Assembly: GCF_903819215.1 (NCBI RefSeq)
Contig: NZ_CAIJCT010000016.1
Direction: 5' to 3' (one strand)
Length of the DNA: 64,000 bases
Source: Aedoeadaptatus coxii
GTDB lineage: Bacteria; Bacillota; Clostridia; Tissierellales; Peptoniphilaceae
This document shows positions 7,473 through 15,690 of this stretch, piece after piece. The notes under the pieces were generated by a model, which saw only the letters and a list, made by a program, of their open reading frames with translations, was not told where the DNA came from and did no database searches. Numbering within the stretch: the first letter of the stretch is position 1; each line of letters begins with the position of its first letter. Both the position numbers and the translations under genes were made by a program.

Positions 7473-7517
7473 CACGAAAAAACCTGCTCCATTACGAAGC
7501 AGGTTTCTTTTTTATTT
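7473..7517. terminator. Bidirectional terminator, copy 1 of a duplicated element
   Basis: AAACCTGCT (7480-7488) pairs with AGCAGGTTT (7498-7506), with an A run before and T run after, so it can serve both converging genes. The 18 bases from 7473 and the 22 bases from 7496 recur exactly at 12000 and 12024, on the other side of the large surface protein gene. Confidence 0.8.
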
Positions 7518-7548
7518 GTGGCTATTTTACACGCCATTCCATTTTAAA

Positions 7549-10500
7549 TTAATGTTTCTTTCTACGGATATAACCGAGACCCATACTCGATGACAACGCC
7601 AGCATCATATAAGGCACGACAGATCCTACGCCCGTTTGGGGAGGTTCTCCCGGTTTTCTGGGCGGGACGACCGGCGGTGTTTTCGGCGGCTTTTCCGGTA
7701 CTTCCGGAGGAGCCGGCGGAATCACCGGAGGTTCTTCAGGCGTTTCCGGAGGAGTCTTCGGAGGCTCTTCCGGTTCTTCCGGTGGATTGTGAGGCGGTTT
7801 TCCCGGGGGAAGTTCCGTATTGGTTACTTCGAAAATATATTCATAGTAGGGCTCTAAGTTCTTCGGATTGGGGTTAAAGTCCGTAATCTCCGTATAATGA
7901 CTTTCTTTTCCTTGCCCTACCAAGACATTATTAGTCACCTTGAATACCTTGGCAAAGTTTCCATTGACCAACATATTCGGAACATACAAGGTATAAATGC
8001 CTTTATCGTCTTTCTTTAAGAAGAGGTTTACACCGGTGTATCCGGGATCGTGGTAGCCCCAATTTTCGTTCATGCTGTTATAGTATCTGACTCTAATGTG
8101 GTGGCCACCGGCATCGACGACAATGGGGTTATTTTCGTCATAGCCGAACAGCAATTTATCATCATCAAGAGAACTTCCATTCCACGTCATAACCTTTTGC
8201 TCTCTAATTTGTCCGTCGACAATCAGGCGCACGGTAATATTTCCCACTAATTTACTAAAGGGCTCCTCATTAATGATTTCATTACTATCTTGGGGAATAT
8301 AGCCGGGTTGTTTCATAATCCAAGAACCAATCGATGAGAAGAAAGCATATTCTCTGGATAAGCGGAATTGAATTTTTACATTGTCTTTCTCATCATCCCC
8401 ATCTTTTCGGGGATCGACAAGTACCTTCTTGAGTTTATAGGACATTTTAAAGCCTTCCAAGGCTTCTTCTTCAATGCCGTAACGGTTCTTTTCCAGATAC
8501 AGGGGATCCAGCTTGGTAATCACTCCTTGCCAGCCGCCCACTTTCGTCAGGGTGACGGTTTTGTAAATCGGGTAGACCTTTCCGTTTGCGTCGCGCCTGT
8601 AATCGACAACTATGCGCTCGCCGTCTTTTAGGATATAGAAGGTGACTTGATCCGGAATGGCCCTGTTCTTTACTTCAACACTCGTTCCGTACTCACCCAG
8701 AGCTTGTCTGATTTCTTCTTCCGTAAGCATCTTCCAGGTCTTTTTGATTTTGGCTTCGGTAAAGGGGCGATTGCTGAGGGTAAATTCATAGCCGTAAAAA
8801 TCTTTTTTCTCTACAGGAGGTACATCTTTTTTCACGACCTTGATGCCGCTTGCTCCGCTGTCCCAACGTTCTGTCCAAATATAGGGGACGTGAAGGACAA
8901 TGCCGTTATCCGTCTTTTCTACGAAGATCGAATACTTATCGGCACTTTCACTATAACCCATCCATCCTTTCAATCTTTCGTCTTCTGTTAATTTTCTATT
9001 TTTCCCGTAGGGAACTACATCTTTAATATTGCCCGACAAAATCTCATGGGAAAATTCTGCGTTGATTCCACCGTTTCCTGTTTTGGTCGATTTCCCGATG
9101 TAGGAAAGAGTGCCGTCTTTATTTAGCTCATAGAAGTAAAAATCTGCGTTGTGATTACCGGCGTCATAACGTCCGCCGTATGCCGTGGTCTTATCTCTGG
9201 AAATATGAACCGTACCGGGTTGCACGGGAGCTTCGGCATTCGTTTCTTCCACGGAAGTAGCGTAATCCGTTTCTCTTTCCATGACCAAGTACTTGTAACC
9301 CTTTGCTTTCAATTCTTCCTTAGTGAAAGGAAGGCCGTTGTCCTTGGTTAGGGTGTAGTTGCTGAAAGCATTTTTCGAGAAGCTTGCTTGCCAGTTGTTT
9401 CCTTGATTTAAAACGACTTCGCCGTATTTATACAAATCGGGATCTTGGCCATATTGACTACGGACATAGACTTCGTCCTTGTCCAGAGGAACGATAAAAA
9501 TATCCACATGAATATCTTTATTTTCATATTCGCTCTTGTCGATCTTTTCATCCCACTTCTTCTTAAAGTGGAATTCCACATCTCCTTCATCTCCGGGTGT
9601 TTCATGATTGGCATTGGTTCCAAAGCCGCCGCCATAACTTGCTGAGTTCCCTAAAATAAATGCTCCTGAATTTCTCCAGGCTTCGGCCTTTAATGCTTCA
9701 TTGTAAACAGTCTTTAAGAAAGTTTTTTCCTTAAAATAGGACATGTTTTCCGGAATCAGCTTGCCTGTTCCGTCGTCATTTAAAAATTGTATGAAGTTGT
9801 GATCTTTCGTAATCGGAGACAGGTAAACGTGAAACCTATCTTCGATATTTTCGCTCTTTCCACCAATTCTTAGCTCAAAAGGATACGTTTTTTGTCTAAA
9901 GGTGAAATCAGCTCCTTTGTTAACGCTGGAATTGTCGAATACATAAACGGTATGGCCGTCGGCAATATGAATGTAGCCATAGGGGCAACTCCAAAATCCG
10001 CCGCCGCTTCCCGGTGCTCCATCTTCTCCGGGGTTAAGTCCGGCATACTTCTCCGCCCTGTTTTCCGTAATAAGCAAATCTTTTAATTCCAGCAACCGCG
10101 GTGGATAGGAAGTATAAATACCCCCACCAAGAGTTAGAGCCTTGTTATCCAGAATCATTACGCGGTTAAAATAAGCTGTATTTGCATCTACATAAAATCC
10201 GCCGCCTACGCCATCAGATTCATTTTTATATACCAGACCGCCATCTATATTGGCTTCTGCTTTATTCTCAATAAGATACTTCTCATAAGGTTGATCGGCT
10301 ATTTTAGAAAAACGGTTCGGATAACCATGTGAATATTCTACTATATAGCCATCGGAGACAAATATGCCCCCACCTCTAGGTTGGGCAGCAGTATGATCGG
10401 ATACGGCATGATTCTTTGCAATGATGCCGTCTTTAAAATTAAGGGTTCCTCCCGAATAAACACCGATGCCTCCACCCAATTTTCGGAGTCCTCTCGTTCT

Positions 10501-11853
10501 GTTCGAGATGATGTGGCCACCGTTCATTTCTACTATCGCTGCGTCTTCAGGATTTTTTACAATATCTTTACCTTTCGCACCAAATAAATCCCCAGCTAAT
10601 ACACCGCCGGAGGCGCCTATATTGTGATCGATCATTCCGTTGTTCATGATGAATCTTCCACCGGAAGACACGATCACAGCACCTGCATTAAGGGAATATT
10701 GCGTATCTTCTCTTATTTCGTTGGCGGTAATTCTGCCGCCTTCCATAATAAACTTTCCGCCATTTTTGATTTCAACAGGTGCATGTCCGGCAATTTCGTT
10801 TTTACCGTTGGCAATGACACCATTTTTCAGGGTCAGCACACCATGTCGTTGAACCCTAAAAAATGTACCTACTGTTTCGTTTCCATCAAAATTGGCGGCA
10901 TGGTTCTCGTCGCCCAGAATGAGATTTCCCAGAACCTCAAACAAAGTTCCACTGAAGCTGGATCCTCTCTTGAGGACGATATCATCGCTATCGAATTTAA
11001 AGTTGTATTCTTCATTACCCGAAATGCCGTTTTCGGCCGCTTTAATGGCCTTATCGCCCCGGTCTCTGGCTTCTTTTATGATCTCTCTTTGCTTTTTTTC
11101 GCCTTCCTTGGCGTAGTCTTTCGGCTGTTCGATCTTTTTCCAAGGATCGTCCATTTTCTTGCCGTCATTTGAAGTCAAAACAATGTTTTGATCTTTCTCA
11201 ATGGTTAAGGTTTCGGTAATTTCAAATCCTTTGGTGATAATAATTTTAGTGGGGTTGTTTTTTGCTTCTTTGAGTTTTTGTTTTAATTCCTCAAAAGAAC
11301 CTACCATCACCTCATTGTATTTTATCTCCCCGTCGTTTTTGGGAGCGGGATCACTCAACATTTGAGGATTCAGAACGGTACCTTGTTTCAAGACCTTCGT
11401 CTCGTTATTCCCAGCCGCTTCGGCTTTCCCTTTTTCTTCCTCACCACGTTTTTCAGAATTCGATTTAGAAGCTGTGTCCTCTTTTTTTATTTCTTTCGGT
11501 TCTTCTTTTGCAACATCAGCTTCATTTTTAGAATCCTCTTTCGCCGGTTCCTCTTTTTCGGTTTCGGCGGCTTGAATTTCTTCCGCTTTTTCCGAACCCT
11601 CACTGGCGGATTTTTCCTTTGCACTCGATTCTACAGCTGACGGTTCTACCGCTGTTATAGCCGGCTCTTTCTGATTTATCTTCGTGTCAGCTTCTTTCTG
11701 TGCAGGTGCTTCTTTCTTTTCTGAAATCGTAGCTGCAGCTTCTTGCCGAGTTGTCTCCGGCTCTGCTATATCCGTTGCAGACTGAGCATACACGGCTCCT
11801 CCGCTCGGTAACAAGAGCAACACGAAGAGCAACAAAATACGTAATCTTCTCAC
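7549..11853 (-). CDS. Large cell-wall-anchored beta-helix/CnaB-like surface protein
   Basis: The 1434-residue protein starts at a GTG behind AGGAAGAGG. Residues 1-24 are a signal peptide ending VYAQS. Residues 25 to about 165 are Glu/Lys/Ala-rich and probably disordered. A long segment to about 650 has repeated GG-x-I/F turns (MEGGRITAN, SGGRFIMNNG, MNGGHIISN, SGGTLNFKDG) typical of right-handed parallel beta-helices in polymorphic adhesins. Further on, KKTWK...VTFYILKDGE...GWQGVITKLDP resembles a Cna_B domain. A proline/glutamate-rich wall-spanning stretch follows, then a sorting signal PPQTG, a hydrophobic helix and RRKKH. The residue before PQTG is proline, not the usual leucine. Adhesion or host interaction is inferred. 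Confidence 0.82.
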   Translation of the reverse strand: MRRLRILLLFVLLLLPSGGAVYAQSATDIAEPETTRQEAAATISEKKEAPAQKEADTKINQKEPAITAVEPSAVESSAKEKSASEGSEKAEEIQAAETEKEEPAKEDSKNEADVAKEEPKEIKKEDTASKSNSEKRGEEEKGKAEAAGNNETKVLKQGTVLNPQMLSDPAPKNDGEIKYNEVMVGSFEELKQKLKEAKNNPTKIIITKGFEITETLTIEKDQNIVLTSNDGKKMDDPWKKIEQPKDYAKEGEKKQREIIKEARDRGDKAIKAAENGISGNEEYNFKFDSDDIVLKRGSSFSGTLFEVLGNLILGDENHAANFDGNETVGTFFRVQRHGVLTLKNGVIANGKNEIAGHAPVEIKNGGKFIMEGGRITANEIREDTQYSLNAGAVIVSSGGRFIMNNGMIDHNIGASGGVLAGDLFGAKGKDIVKNPEDAAIVEMNGGHIISNRTRGLRKLGGGIGVYSGGTLNFKDGIIAKNHAVSDHTAAQPRGGGIFVSDGYIVEYSHGYPNRFSKIADQPYEKYLIENKAEANIDGGLVYKNESDGVGGGFYVDANTAYFNRVMILDNKALTLGGGIYTSYPPRLLELKDLLITENRAEKYAGLNPGEDGAPGSGGGFWSCPYGYIHIADGHTVYVFDNSSVNKGADFTFRQKTYPFELRIGGKSENIEDRFHVYLSPITKDHNFIQFLNDDGTGKLIPENMSYFKEKTFLKTVYNEALKAEAWRNSGAFILGNSASYGGGFGTNANHETPGDEGDVEFHFKKKWDEKIDKSEYENKDIHVDIFIVPLDKDEVYVRSQYGQDPDLYKYGEVVLNQGNNWQASFSKNAFSNYTLTKDNGLPFTKEELKAKGYKYLVMERETDYATSVEETNAEAPVQPGTVHISRDKTTAYGGRYDAGNHNADFYFYELNKDGTLSYIGKSTKTGNGGINAEFSHEILSGNIKDVVPYGKNRKLTEDERLKGWMGYSESADKYSIFVEKTDNGIVLHVPYIWTERWDSGASGIKVVKKDVPPVEKKDFYGYEFTLSNRPFTEAKIKKTWKMLTEEEIRQALGEYGTSVEVKNRAIPDQVTFYILKDGERIVVDYRRDANGKVYPIYKTVTLTKVGGWQGVITKLDPLYLEKNRYGIEEEALEGFKMSYKLKKVLVDPRKDGDDEKDNVKIQFRLSREYAFFSSIGSWIMKQPGYIPQDSNEIINEEPFSKLVGNITVRLIVDGQIREQKVMTWNGSSLDDDKLLFGYDENNPIVVDAGGHHIRVRYYNSMNENWGYHDPGYTGVNLFLKKDDKGIYTLYVPNMLVNGNFAKVFKVTNNVLVGQGKESHYTEITDFNPNPKNLEPYYEYIFEVTNTELPPGKPPHNPPEEPEEPPKTPPETPEEPPVIPPAPPEVPEKPPKTPPVVPPRKPGEPPQTGVGSVVPYMMLALSSSMGLGYIRRKKH

Positions 11854-11999
11854 TGCCTCTTCCTTTCTGGTTTATATCGACGAGAACTTTATTCATCATA
11901 AAAAATATTGTTTTTCACAACTATTATATACCTATACATTCCTAACTCCAACATATTCCCGCCTTTTATTCTATTGAAAGTTTATGTTCTTTTTTTGAT

Positions 12000-12045
12000 C
12001 ACGAAAAAACCTGCTCCTATTTTGAAGCAGGTTTCTTTTTTATTT
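12000..12045. terminator. Terminator, copy 2 of the duplicated element
   Basis: AAACCTGCT (12007-12015) and AGCAGGTTT (12026-12034) with flanking A and T runs nearly repeat the element at 7473-7517; only the loop differs. In minus-strand orientation it ends the secreted protein gene at 12040. Confidence 0.8.
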
Positions 12046-12855
12046 GAGGGAAACGCGTTCCAGCGTCTTTACAGTTTTTAAAATTTCTTTAATTTGTTCT
12101 CTCGATTGTTCGTAATCCGCTTTCAGTTCCGGGGCTGCATCGTCGCTAATGCCGGAATTTTCTGCATAAGTGAACACGAGGTAGCCGCCGGGAAGTTGCG
12201 TCAGTAAAATCATGGAGCAATCGGCGCAAGAGGGATCCGTTACTTTGGAAATAGTGCCGATGCGGCCGATGTGATCGGCTTTGCGGTAATTTTTCTTGTC
12301 GTAAATGCGCACTTCGCCGCCGTCGTCTTCGATGACATAGCGATTTTTATCCGCTTCGGGAATTTCAAAAGAATAGCCGGCTTTGGTGGCGACGCGTATC
12401 TCGTCGTTGGAGGGTGCGCCGTTTAAATAGCTGCCGATGACGACGACGCGGGCATCCTTTCCCCAATATACTTCCTTGCCGAAGGCTTCGGCAACGTAAC
12501 GCAGGGGCAGGTACACCGTGTCTCCATTTTTAAAAGGCGCCACATCCATTGCCACTGTGTCGTCCCCTTTTTTATATTCTTTTTTGTCCACTTCCATGGT
12601 GACCGTCTGGTCGCCGGAAGTTAGTTTGATTTTTTTGCCGGATTTGTCTGCGGAAATCGTAAAGGCTTTTGCTTTTTCAAGGAGAGAGACGGGGATGTAC
12701 GTTCGGCTGTCTTTCACAAATGTTTCCACATTGCCCTTTTCATTTAAACTATATCCGTCCATATAAGCGTGAACGGTGTCGGTGGGCAATGACTCGGCAA
12801 AAATACCTTGGGGAATCAACAAAAGAAACAATAAAACAACAGCGATCTTTTTCAT
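12040..12855 (-). CDS. Secreted protein with copper-amine-oxidase-like N-terminal (stalk) domain
   Basis: The 271-residue product has a signal peptide (MKKIAVVLLFLLLIPQGIFAES) and a module reading YIPVSLLEKA...VYLPLRYVAEAFGKEVYWGKDARVVVI. That is the pattern of PF07833 domains common in Gram-positive exported proteins. The last 150 residues contain one Cys pair (CADC) and look beta-rich; I do not recognise them. The ATG at 12855 follows GGAAGGAGG. A small upstream ORF ends exactly over this start (ATGA), and the leader is strongly structured. Function unknown, probably cell-surface. Confidence 0.72.
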   Translation of the reverse strand: MKKIAVVLLFLLLIPQGIFAESLPTDTVHAYMDGYSLNEKGNVETFVKDSRTYIPVSLLEKAKAFTISADKSGKKIKLTSGDQTVTMEVDKKEYKKGDDTVAMDVAPFKNGDTVYLPLRYVAEAFGKEVYWGKDARVVVIGSYLNGAPSNDEIRVATKAGYSFEIPEADKNRYVIEDDGGEVRIYDKKNYRKADHIGRIGTISKVTDPSCADCSMILLTQLPGGYLVFTYAENSGISDDAAPELKADYEQSREQIKEILKTVKTLERVSLK

Positions 12856-12935
12856 GACGTACCTCCTTCCTCGCGCAGACGATCTGCGCGTCGAAGGCCC
12901 CAACCCGTACAATCGGGTAATTTAAAGGCCTTCAT
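12852..12935 (-). CDS. Possible 27-codon upstream ORF coupled to the secreted protein gene
   Basis: The ORF begins MKAFKLPDCTGW, ends EEGGTS and stops at a TGA that shares the ATGA of the next start codon, which would couple translation. GAGAGG directly abuts its ATG, so its own ribosome-binding site is poorly spaced. The same bases form two nested stems and a perfect 8-bp hairpin, so the coding reading may be incidental to RNA structure. Confidence 0.35.
   Translation of the reverse strand: MKAFKLPDCTGWGLRRADRLREEGGTS
12872..12933 (-). promoter_or_regulatory. Structured 5' leader RNA upstream of the secreted protein gene
   Basis: Minus strand: GAAGGCC (12933-12927) pairs with GGCCTTC (12899-12893), enclosing ACCCG (12918-12914) paired with CGGGT (12907-12903). 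Immediately after comes CGCGCAGA (12890-12883), loop TCG, TCTGCGCG (12879-12872), then the Shine-Dalgarno sequence. There is no T run, so control of translation is more likely than termination. It matches no riboswitch I can name. Confidence 0.5.
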
Positions 12936-12953
12936 CCTCTCTCGTTCAGGTCG

Positions 12954-12982
12954 AGTGTACACCCTGCGCCCGAATAAAACAA
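12954..12982 (-). promoter_or_regulatory. Candidate promoter for the secreted protein gene
   Basis: TTGTTT (12982-12977), a 17-bp spacer and TACACT (12959-12954) on the minus strand would start the transcript near 12947, just ahead of the upstream ORF and hairpins. Confidence 0.5.
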
Positions 12983-13253
12983 GCCTTTTCCTTTATAATT
13001 TTTCGTCATCTTGTATTTTCACGGAAACTTCACAAATAACAAAGTGGTTTTGTTTTCTTAATTTTTATTTTAATAGCCGTTTTACAAACAATTTTATCTC
13101 TTTCTTTCCATTTGTTTCCGTAAAGCGCAAAATTTTTCGTAAAGAAAAAAGAAAACGCCGACGGGTTTTCTTTCTCTCTGTCCTATTTATTTTTAAAATG
13201 CAGCTTCGATTCTCCCAAAGGCTTTTAAGTATCGTGCCTTATTTGGAAGGGCT
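12983..13253. other. AT-rich intergenic stretch without a gene
   Basis: This interval separates the secreted protein gene from the rae1 cluster. Apart from the terminator at 13141-13170 I see no promoter, RNA or coding signal. A long open frame on the plus strand runs through it only because it is T-rich and is antisense to rae1 at its far end. Confidence 0.6.
13141..13170 (-). terminator. Terminator of the cysS-rae1 operon
   Basis: On the minus strand GAAAAC and GTTTTC (13170-13151) form a stem around an eight-base loop, followed by a T-rich tail (13150-13141). Confidence 0.7.
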
Positions 13254-13793
13254 TTATTCACGTAATTCTTTTTTTAATTTTTCAAGTTTTTTCCTATTGT
13301 CCTCATCAAGGGAGGTGGAGAATATTTTGTCCGCGCGAATGTTGCGGGCGGTTTTGCGCGTACGGCCTTTGGCGTTTTTCACGAGGATCTCCAGTTCTCT
13401 CGCGCTAATGCGCTTGCCCCCTCGCGCCAAAATGATCTGCTGTTCCACAAAATCGCTGGTGGCGACGGATACATCGTCCATGCGACCCATGGATGCGATT
13501 TCGCTTTCGATGTAGCGATCGGCGGTCACCGTTTCCTGTGTAAAGACGACGTCCATGTGTTTGCCCGCCATGACGCTGCCGCTATTACCTTTGACGCGGT
13601 AGGCGTCGAACACGAGGATGACGAAGACGTGTTCTGTGGCGGCGTATTCTTCTAAAATATCCGCAAGCAGTTCCCGCGCCTCTTCCAATCTATCGTCGAT
13701 CATGTTTTGAAAAAGATCCCACGCATTTAACACATTGTAGCCGTCGACGAAAAGATAGGGCTGGCTGCGTTTATATTTTCGTGTGCTTGCCAT
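13254..13793 (-). CDS. rae1: Rae1 (YacP) NYN-domain ribosome-associated endoribonuclease
   Basis: The 179-residue NYN/PIN-like protein opens YLFVDGYNVLNAW, the acidic metal-binding motif of the family. It continues with ILVFDAYRVKG and later SVATSDFVEQQIILARGG and ISARELE, as in Bacillus YacP. The B. subtilis homologue cleaves translated mRNA in the ribosomal A site. Gene order (cysS-mrnC-thyX-rlmB-rae1) matches the Firmicute arrangement. It overlaps rlmB by 23 bp. The C-terminus is lysine-rich. Confidence 0.9.
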   Translation of the reverse strand: MASTRKYKRSQPYLFVDGYNVLNAWDLFQNMIDDRLEEARELLADILEEYAATEHVFVILVFDAYRVKGNSGSVMAGKHMDVVFTQETVTADRYIESEIASMGRMDDVSVATSDFVEQQIILARGGKRISARELEILVKNAKGRTRKTARNIRADKIFSTSLDEDNRKKLEKLKKELRE

Positions 13794-14514
13794 GGCGCTG
13801 CCTTACAATTTCGTAGAGAAAAATCGAGGCCGCCACCGACGCATTTAAGGATTCAAATTTCCCCGGCATGGGGATGGAAAGGAGGGCATCCACGTGTTCT
13901 TTCGTTTTTTGGGCTATGCCCTTTCCCTCATTGCCTATGACGATGGCAATGGGCCCTGTGAGATCGGCGTCGTAAAGGTTTCCCTCGCCGGCATCGGCGC
14001 CGTAAACCCATACATTGCGGCTCTTTAATTCTTCAACCGTTCGATTCATGTTGGTCACTTTGGCGACGAGCATATGATCCACTGCCCCAGCCGATGTTTT
14101 ATACACCGTGCCGTTGATTTCGGCGGAGCGATTTTTAGGGATGACGACGCCGTGGGCACCCATGGCCACCGCCGAGCGGATAATGGCGCCGAGATTATGG
14201 GGATCTTGAATGCTGTCGAGGAGAATAATGAGGGGATCTTCTCCTCGCTCCTCGGCGCGGCGGAACATATCCTCGAGGCTGGAGTAGGTAAAGTTCGTAA
14301 CGTAGGCTACGACGCCCTGATGGTTTTTCCCATCGACCATTTCATCTAATCGGGATTTTTCTCTTTCTCGAACGTCTACACCCATGGCCTTGGCTTTTCC
14401 ACGAATTTTTTTCACCGTACCGTCGGTAAGACCTTTTTGAATAAAAAGTCTGTCCACCTTATCCTCCAAGGCTTCCAGTACGGGATTGCGGCCGAAAATT
14501 ATTGTTTCGTCCAT
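13771..14514 (-). CDS. rlmB: 23S rRNA (guanosine-2'-O-)-methyltransferase, SpoU family
   Basis: The 247-residue protein has the TrmH/RlmB layout: an N-terminal L30e-like substrate-binding domain starting IFGRNPVLEAL, then a SPOUT knot. Knot motifs are LDSIQDPHNLGAIIRSA (motif 1), IAIVIGNEGKGIA (motif 2) and LSIPMPGKFESLNASVAASI (motif 3). The predicted reaction is 2'-O-methylation of G2251 in 23S rRNA using S-adenosylmethionine. It overlaps both neighbours by about 20 bp, consistent with one operon. Confidence 0.92.
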   Translation of the reverse strand: MDETIIFGRNPVLEALEDKVDRLFIQKGLTDGTVKKIRGKAKAMGVDVREREKSRLDEMVDGKNHQGVVAYVTNFTYSSLEDMFRRAEERGEDPLIILLDSIQDPHNLGAIIRSAVAMGAHGVVIPKNRSAEINGTVYKTSAGAVDHMLVAKVTNMNRTVEELKSRNVWVYGADAGEGNLYDADLTGPIAIVIGNEGKGIAQKTKEHVDALLSIPMPGKFESLNASVAASIFLYEIVRQRHGKHTKI

Positions 14515-15272
14515 AATTCCTCCTTATAAAACCGGCGCACTTCTTGAATTTTGCCGCAGGTCATGGCGCCTTCCGGGCAGGCGCCTTTAACGCAGGGGGG
14601 ACCCGCCTTTTTAAATAAAGCCGGCGCCGTGTTCATTACTTCTTTTAACATGGCCAGTGCCATGTCGCGAATTTCCCATTGGGCGCGCAGACAGAGGCGC
14701 ATGTGGAAAAAGTGGAGCAAGCTGCGGGCGTTCATGGTCAAGACGATTTTCGTCTCGCAGGCGTTGGGCAGTACGTAGCGGGCATCTTCGATGGCGCGTT
14801 TTTCCGCTTGGCGAGCGGCTTTTTTCTCCTCCATTCCCTCTGCGATGTAGTTATCATAATGTTTTTTTTGAAGGATGTCGGTAATATTATGGTAGCTTTC
14901 ATTGGCCGCTTCCATGCTCTTTAAAAAGACGGCCTCGGCTTCTTCGTCGCCTTTAATGGCGTCGGGGACGATGTAGTCGAATTGATCGAGTTTAACGTAG
15001 CGTTGGGATTGCTGAGAATAGCTCGCCAATCGATGGCGCACCAATTGATGGGTAAGCACGCGGCTCACTCCTTCTACGGCAAAGGTAAAGCTCACATGTT
15101 CCAAGGGGGAATCGTGACCCATGGATGCGAGCATGGCAACGAAACGCTCCACCTCGTCGTCGTTTAATTTCTTTTCGATTTCCTCCACACCCACCGGCGA
15201 GTAGCAAAGCTTGGCGGCCTTTGCGATAGTCGCCTCAGCTTCCGGGGTGTAGGCAATGAGTTTAACATTCAT
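14499..15272 (-). CDS. thyX: Flavin-dependent thymidylate synthase
   Basis: The 257-residue ThyX converts dUMP to dTMP using methylene-tetrahydrofolate, FAD and NADPH. The signature RHRxxSxxxxSxR is present as RHRLASYSQQSQRY. LPNACETKIVLTMNARSLLHFF contains the family's dUMP-binding region, and FHMRLCLRAQWEIRD follows. A C-terminal Cys-rich tail (CVKGACPEGAMTCGK) is common in clostridial ThyX. It lies inside the cysS-rae1 operon, while thymidylate kinase, the next step, is at 46756. Confidence 0.93.
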   Translation of the reverse strand: MNVKLIAYTPEAEATIAKAAKLCYSPVGVEEIEKKLNDDEVERFVAMLASMGHDSPLEHVSFTFAVEGVSRVLTHQLVRHRLASYSQQSQRYVKLDQFDYIVPDAIKGDEEAEAVFLKSMEAANESYHNITDILQKKHYDNYIAEGMEEKKAARQAEKRAIEDARYVLPNACETKIVLTMNARSLLHFFHMRLCLRAQWEIRDMALAMLKEVMNTAPALFKKAGPPCVKGACPEGAMTCGKIQEVRRFYKEELWTKQ

Positions 15273-15690
15273 CGTCCCAAATCCTTTCTATTTCCGTAAA
15301 ATACGTGCGCAGACGCTCCGATTGCCCGGAGGTGTAGAGATAGCCGATCAAACATTCAAAGCCCGTGGCGTTTCGGTAGTCCGCTACGGTGGCGTGTTTC
15401 GCCATGGTCTTTTGATGGGTATTCCGTCCTCTTTTAAAAATGGCGGCTTCTTCTTCCGTAAAAAGAGGCTCCAGCTTTAAGGCGATTTCCGCCTGAGCGG
15501 ACGCTTTGGCATGCTGCGCCGATGCTCTGTGGAGCCGGGATACTTTTTCCTTTCTGTGAAGGATTTTGCTCCTTATAAAAACCTCGTAGACCCCGTCGCC
15601 GATATACGCAAGAACGAGGGGATTTTGCCCCCTCGCCTCGTCTTCCGTCCACTGAGGAGCGGAGAAATATTCTCTTACATCTTTTTCCAC
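15262..15690 (-). CDS. mrnC: Mini-ribonuclease III
   Basis: The 142-residue RNase III catalytic domain lacks a double-stranded RNA-binding domain. Conserved features are NPLVLAYIGDGVYEVFIRS (catalytic Asp and Glu) and FKRGRN. It matures 23S rRNA in Firmicutes. It overlaps the end of cysS by 16 bp and the start of thyX by 11 bp. Confidence 0.92.
   Translation of the reverse strand: MEKDVREYFSAPQWTEDEARGQNPLVLAYIGDGVYEVFIRSKILHRKEKVSRLHRASAQHAKASAQAEIALKLEPLFTEEEAAIFKRGRNTHQKTMAKHATVADYRNATGFECLIGYLYTSGQSERLRTYFTEIERIWDDEC

Noticed and set aside
10624..11172. Open frames antisense to the surface protein gene
   Set aside because: They arise from the repetitive coding sequence on the other strand and have no binding site or recognisable product.
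12955..13515. 186-codon open frame on the plus strand
   Set aside because: It lacks a ribosome-binding site, has a T-rich composition artefact (Phe/Ser/Leu-rich) and runs antisense into rae1.
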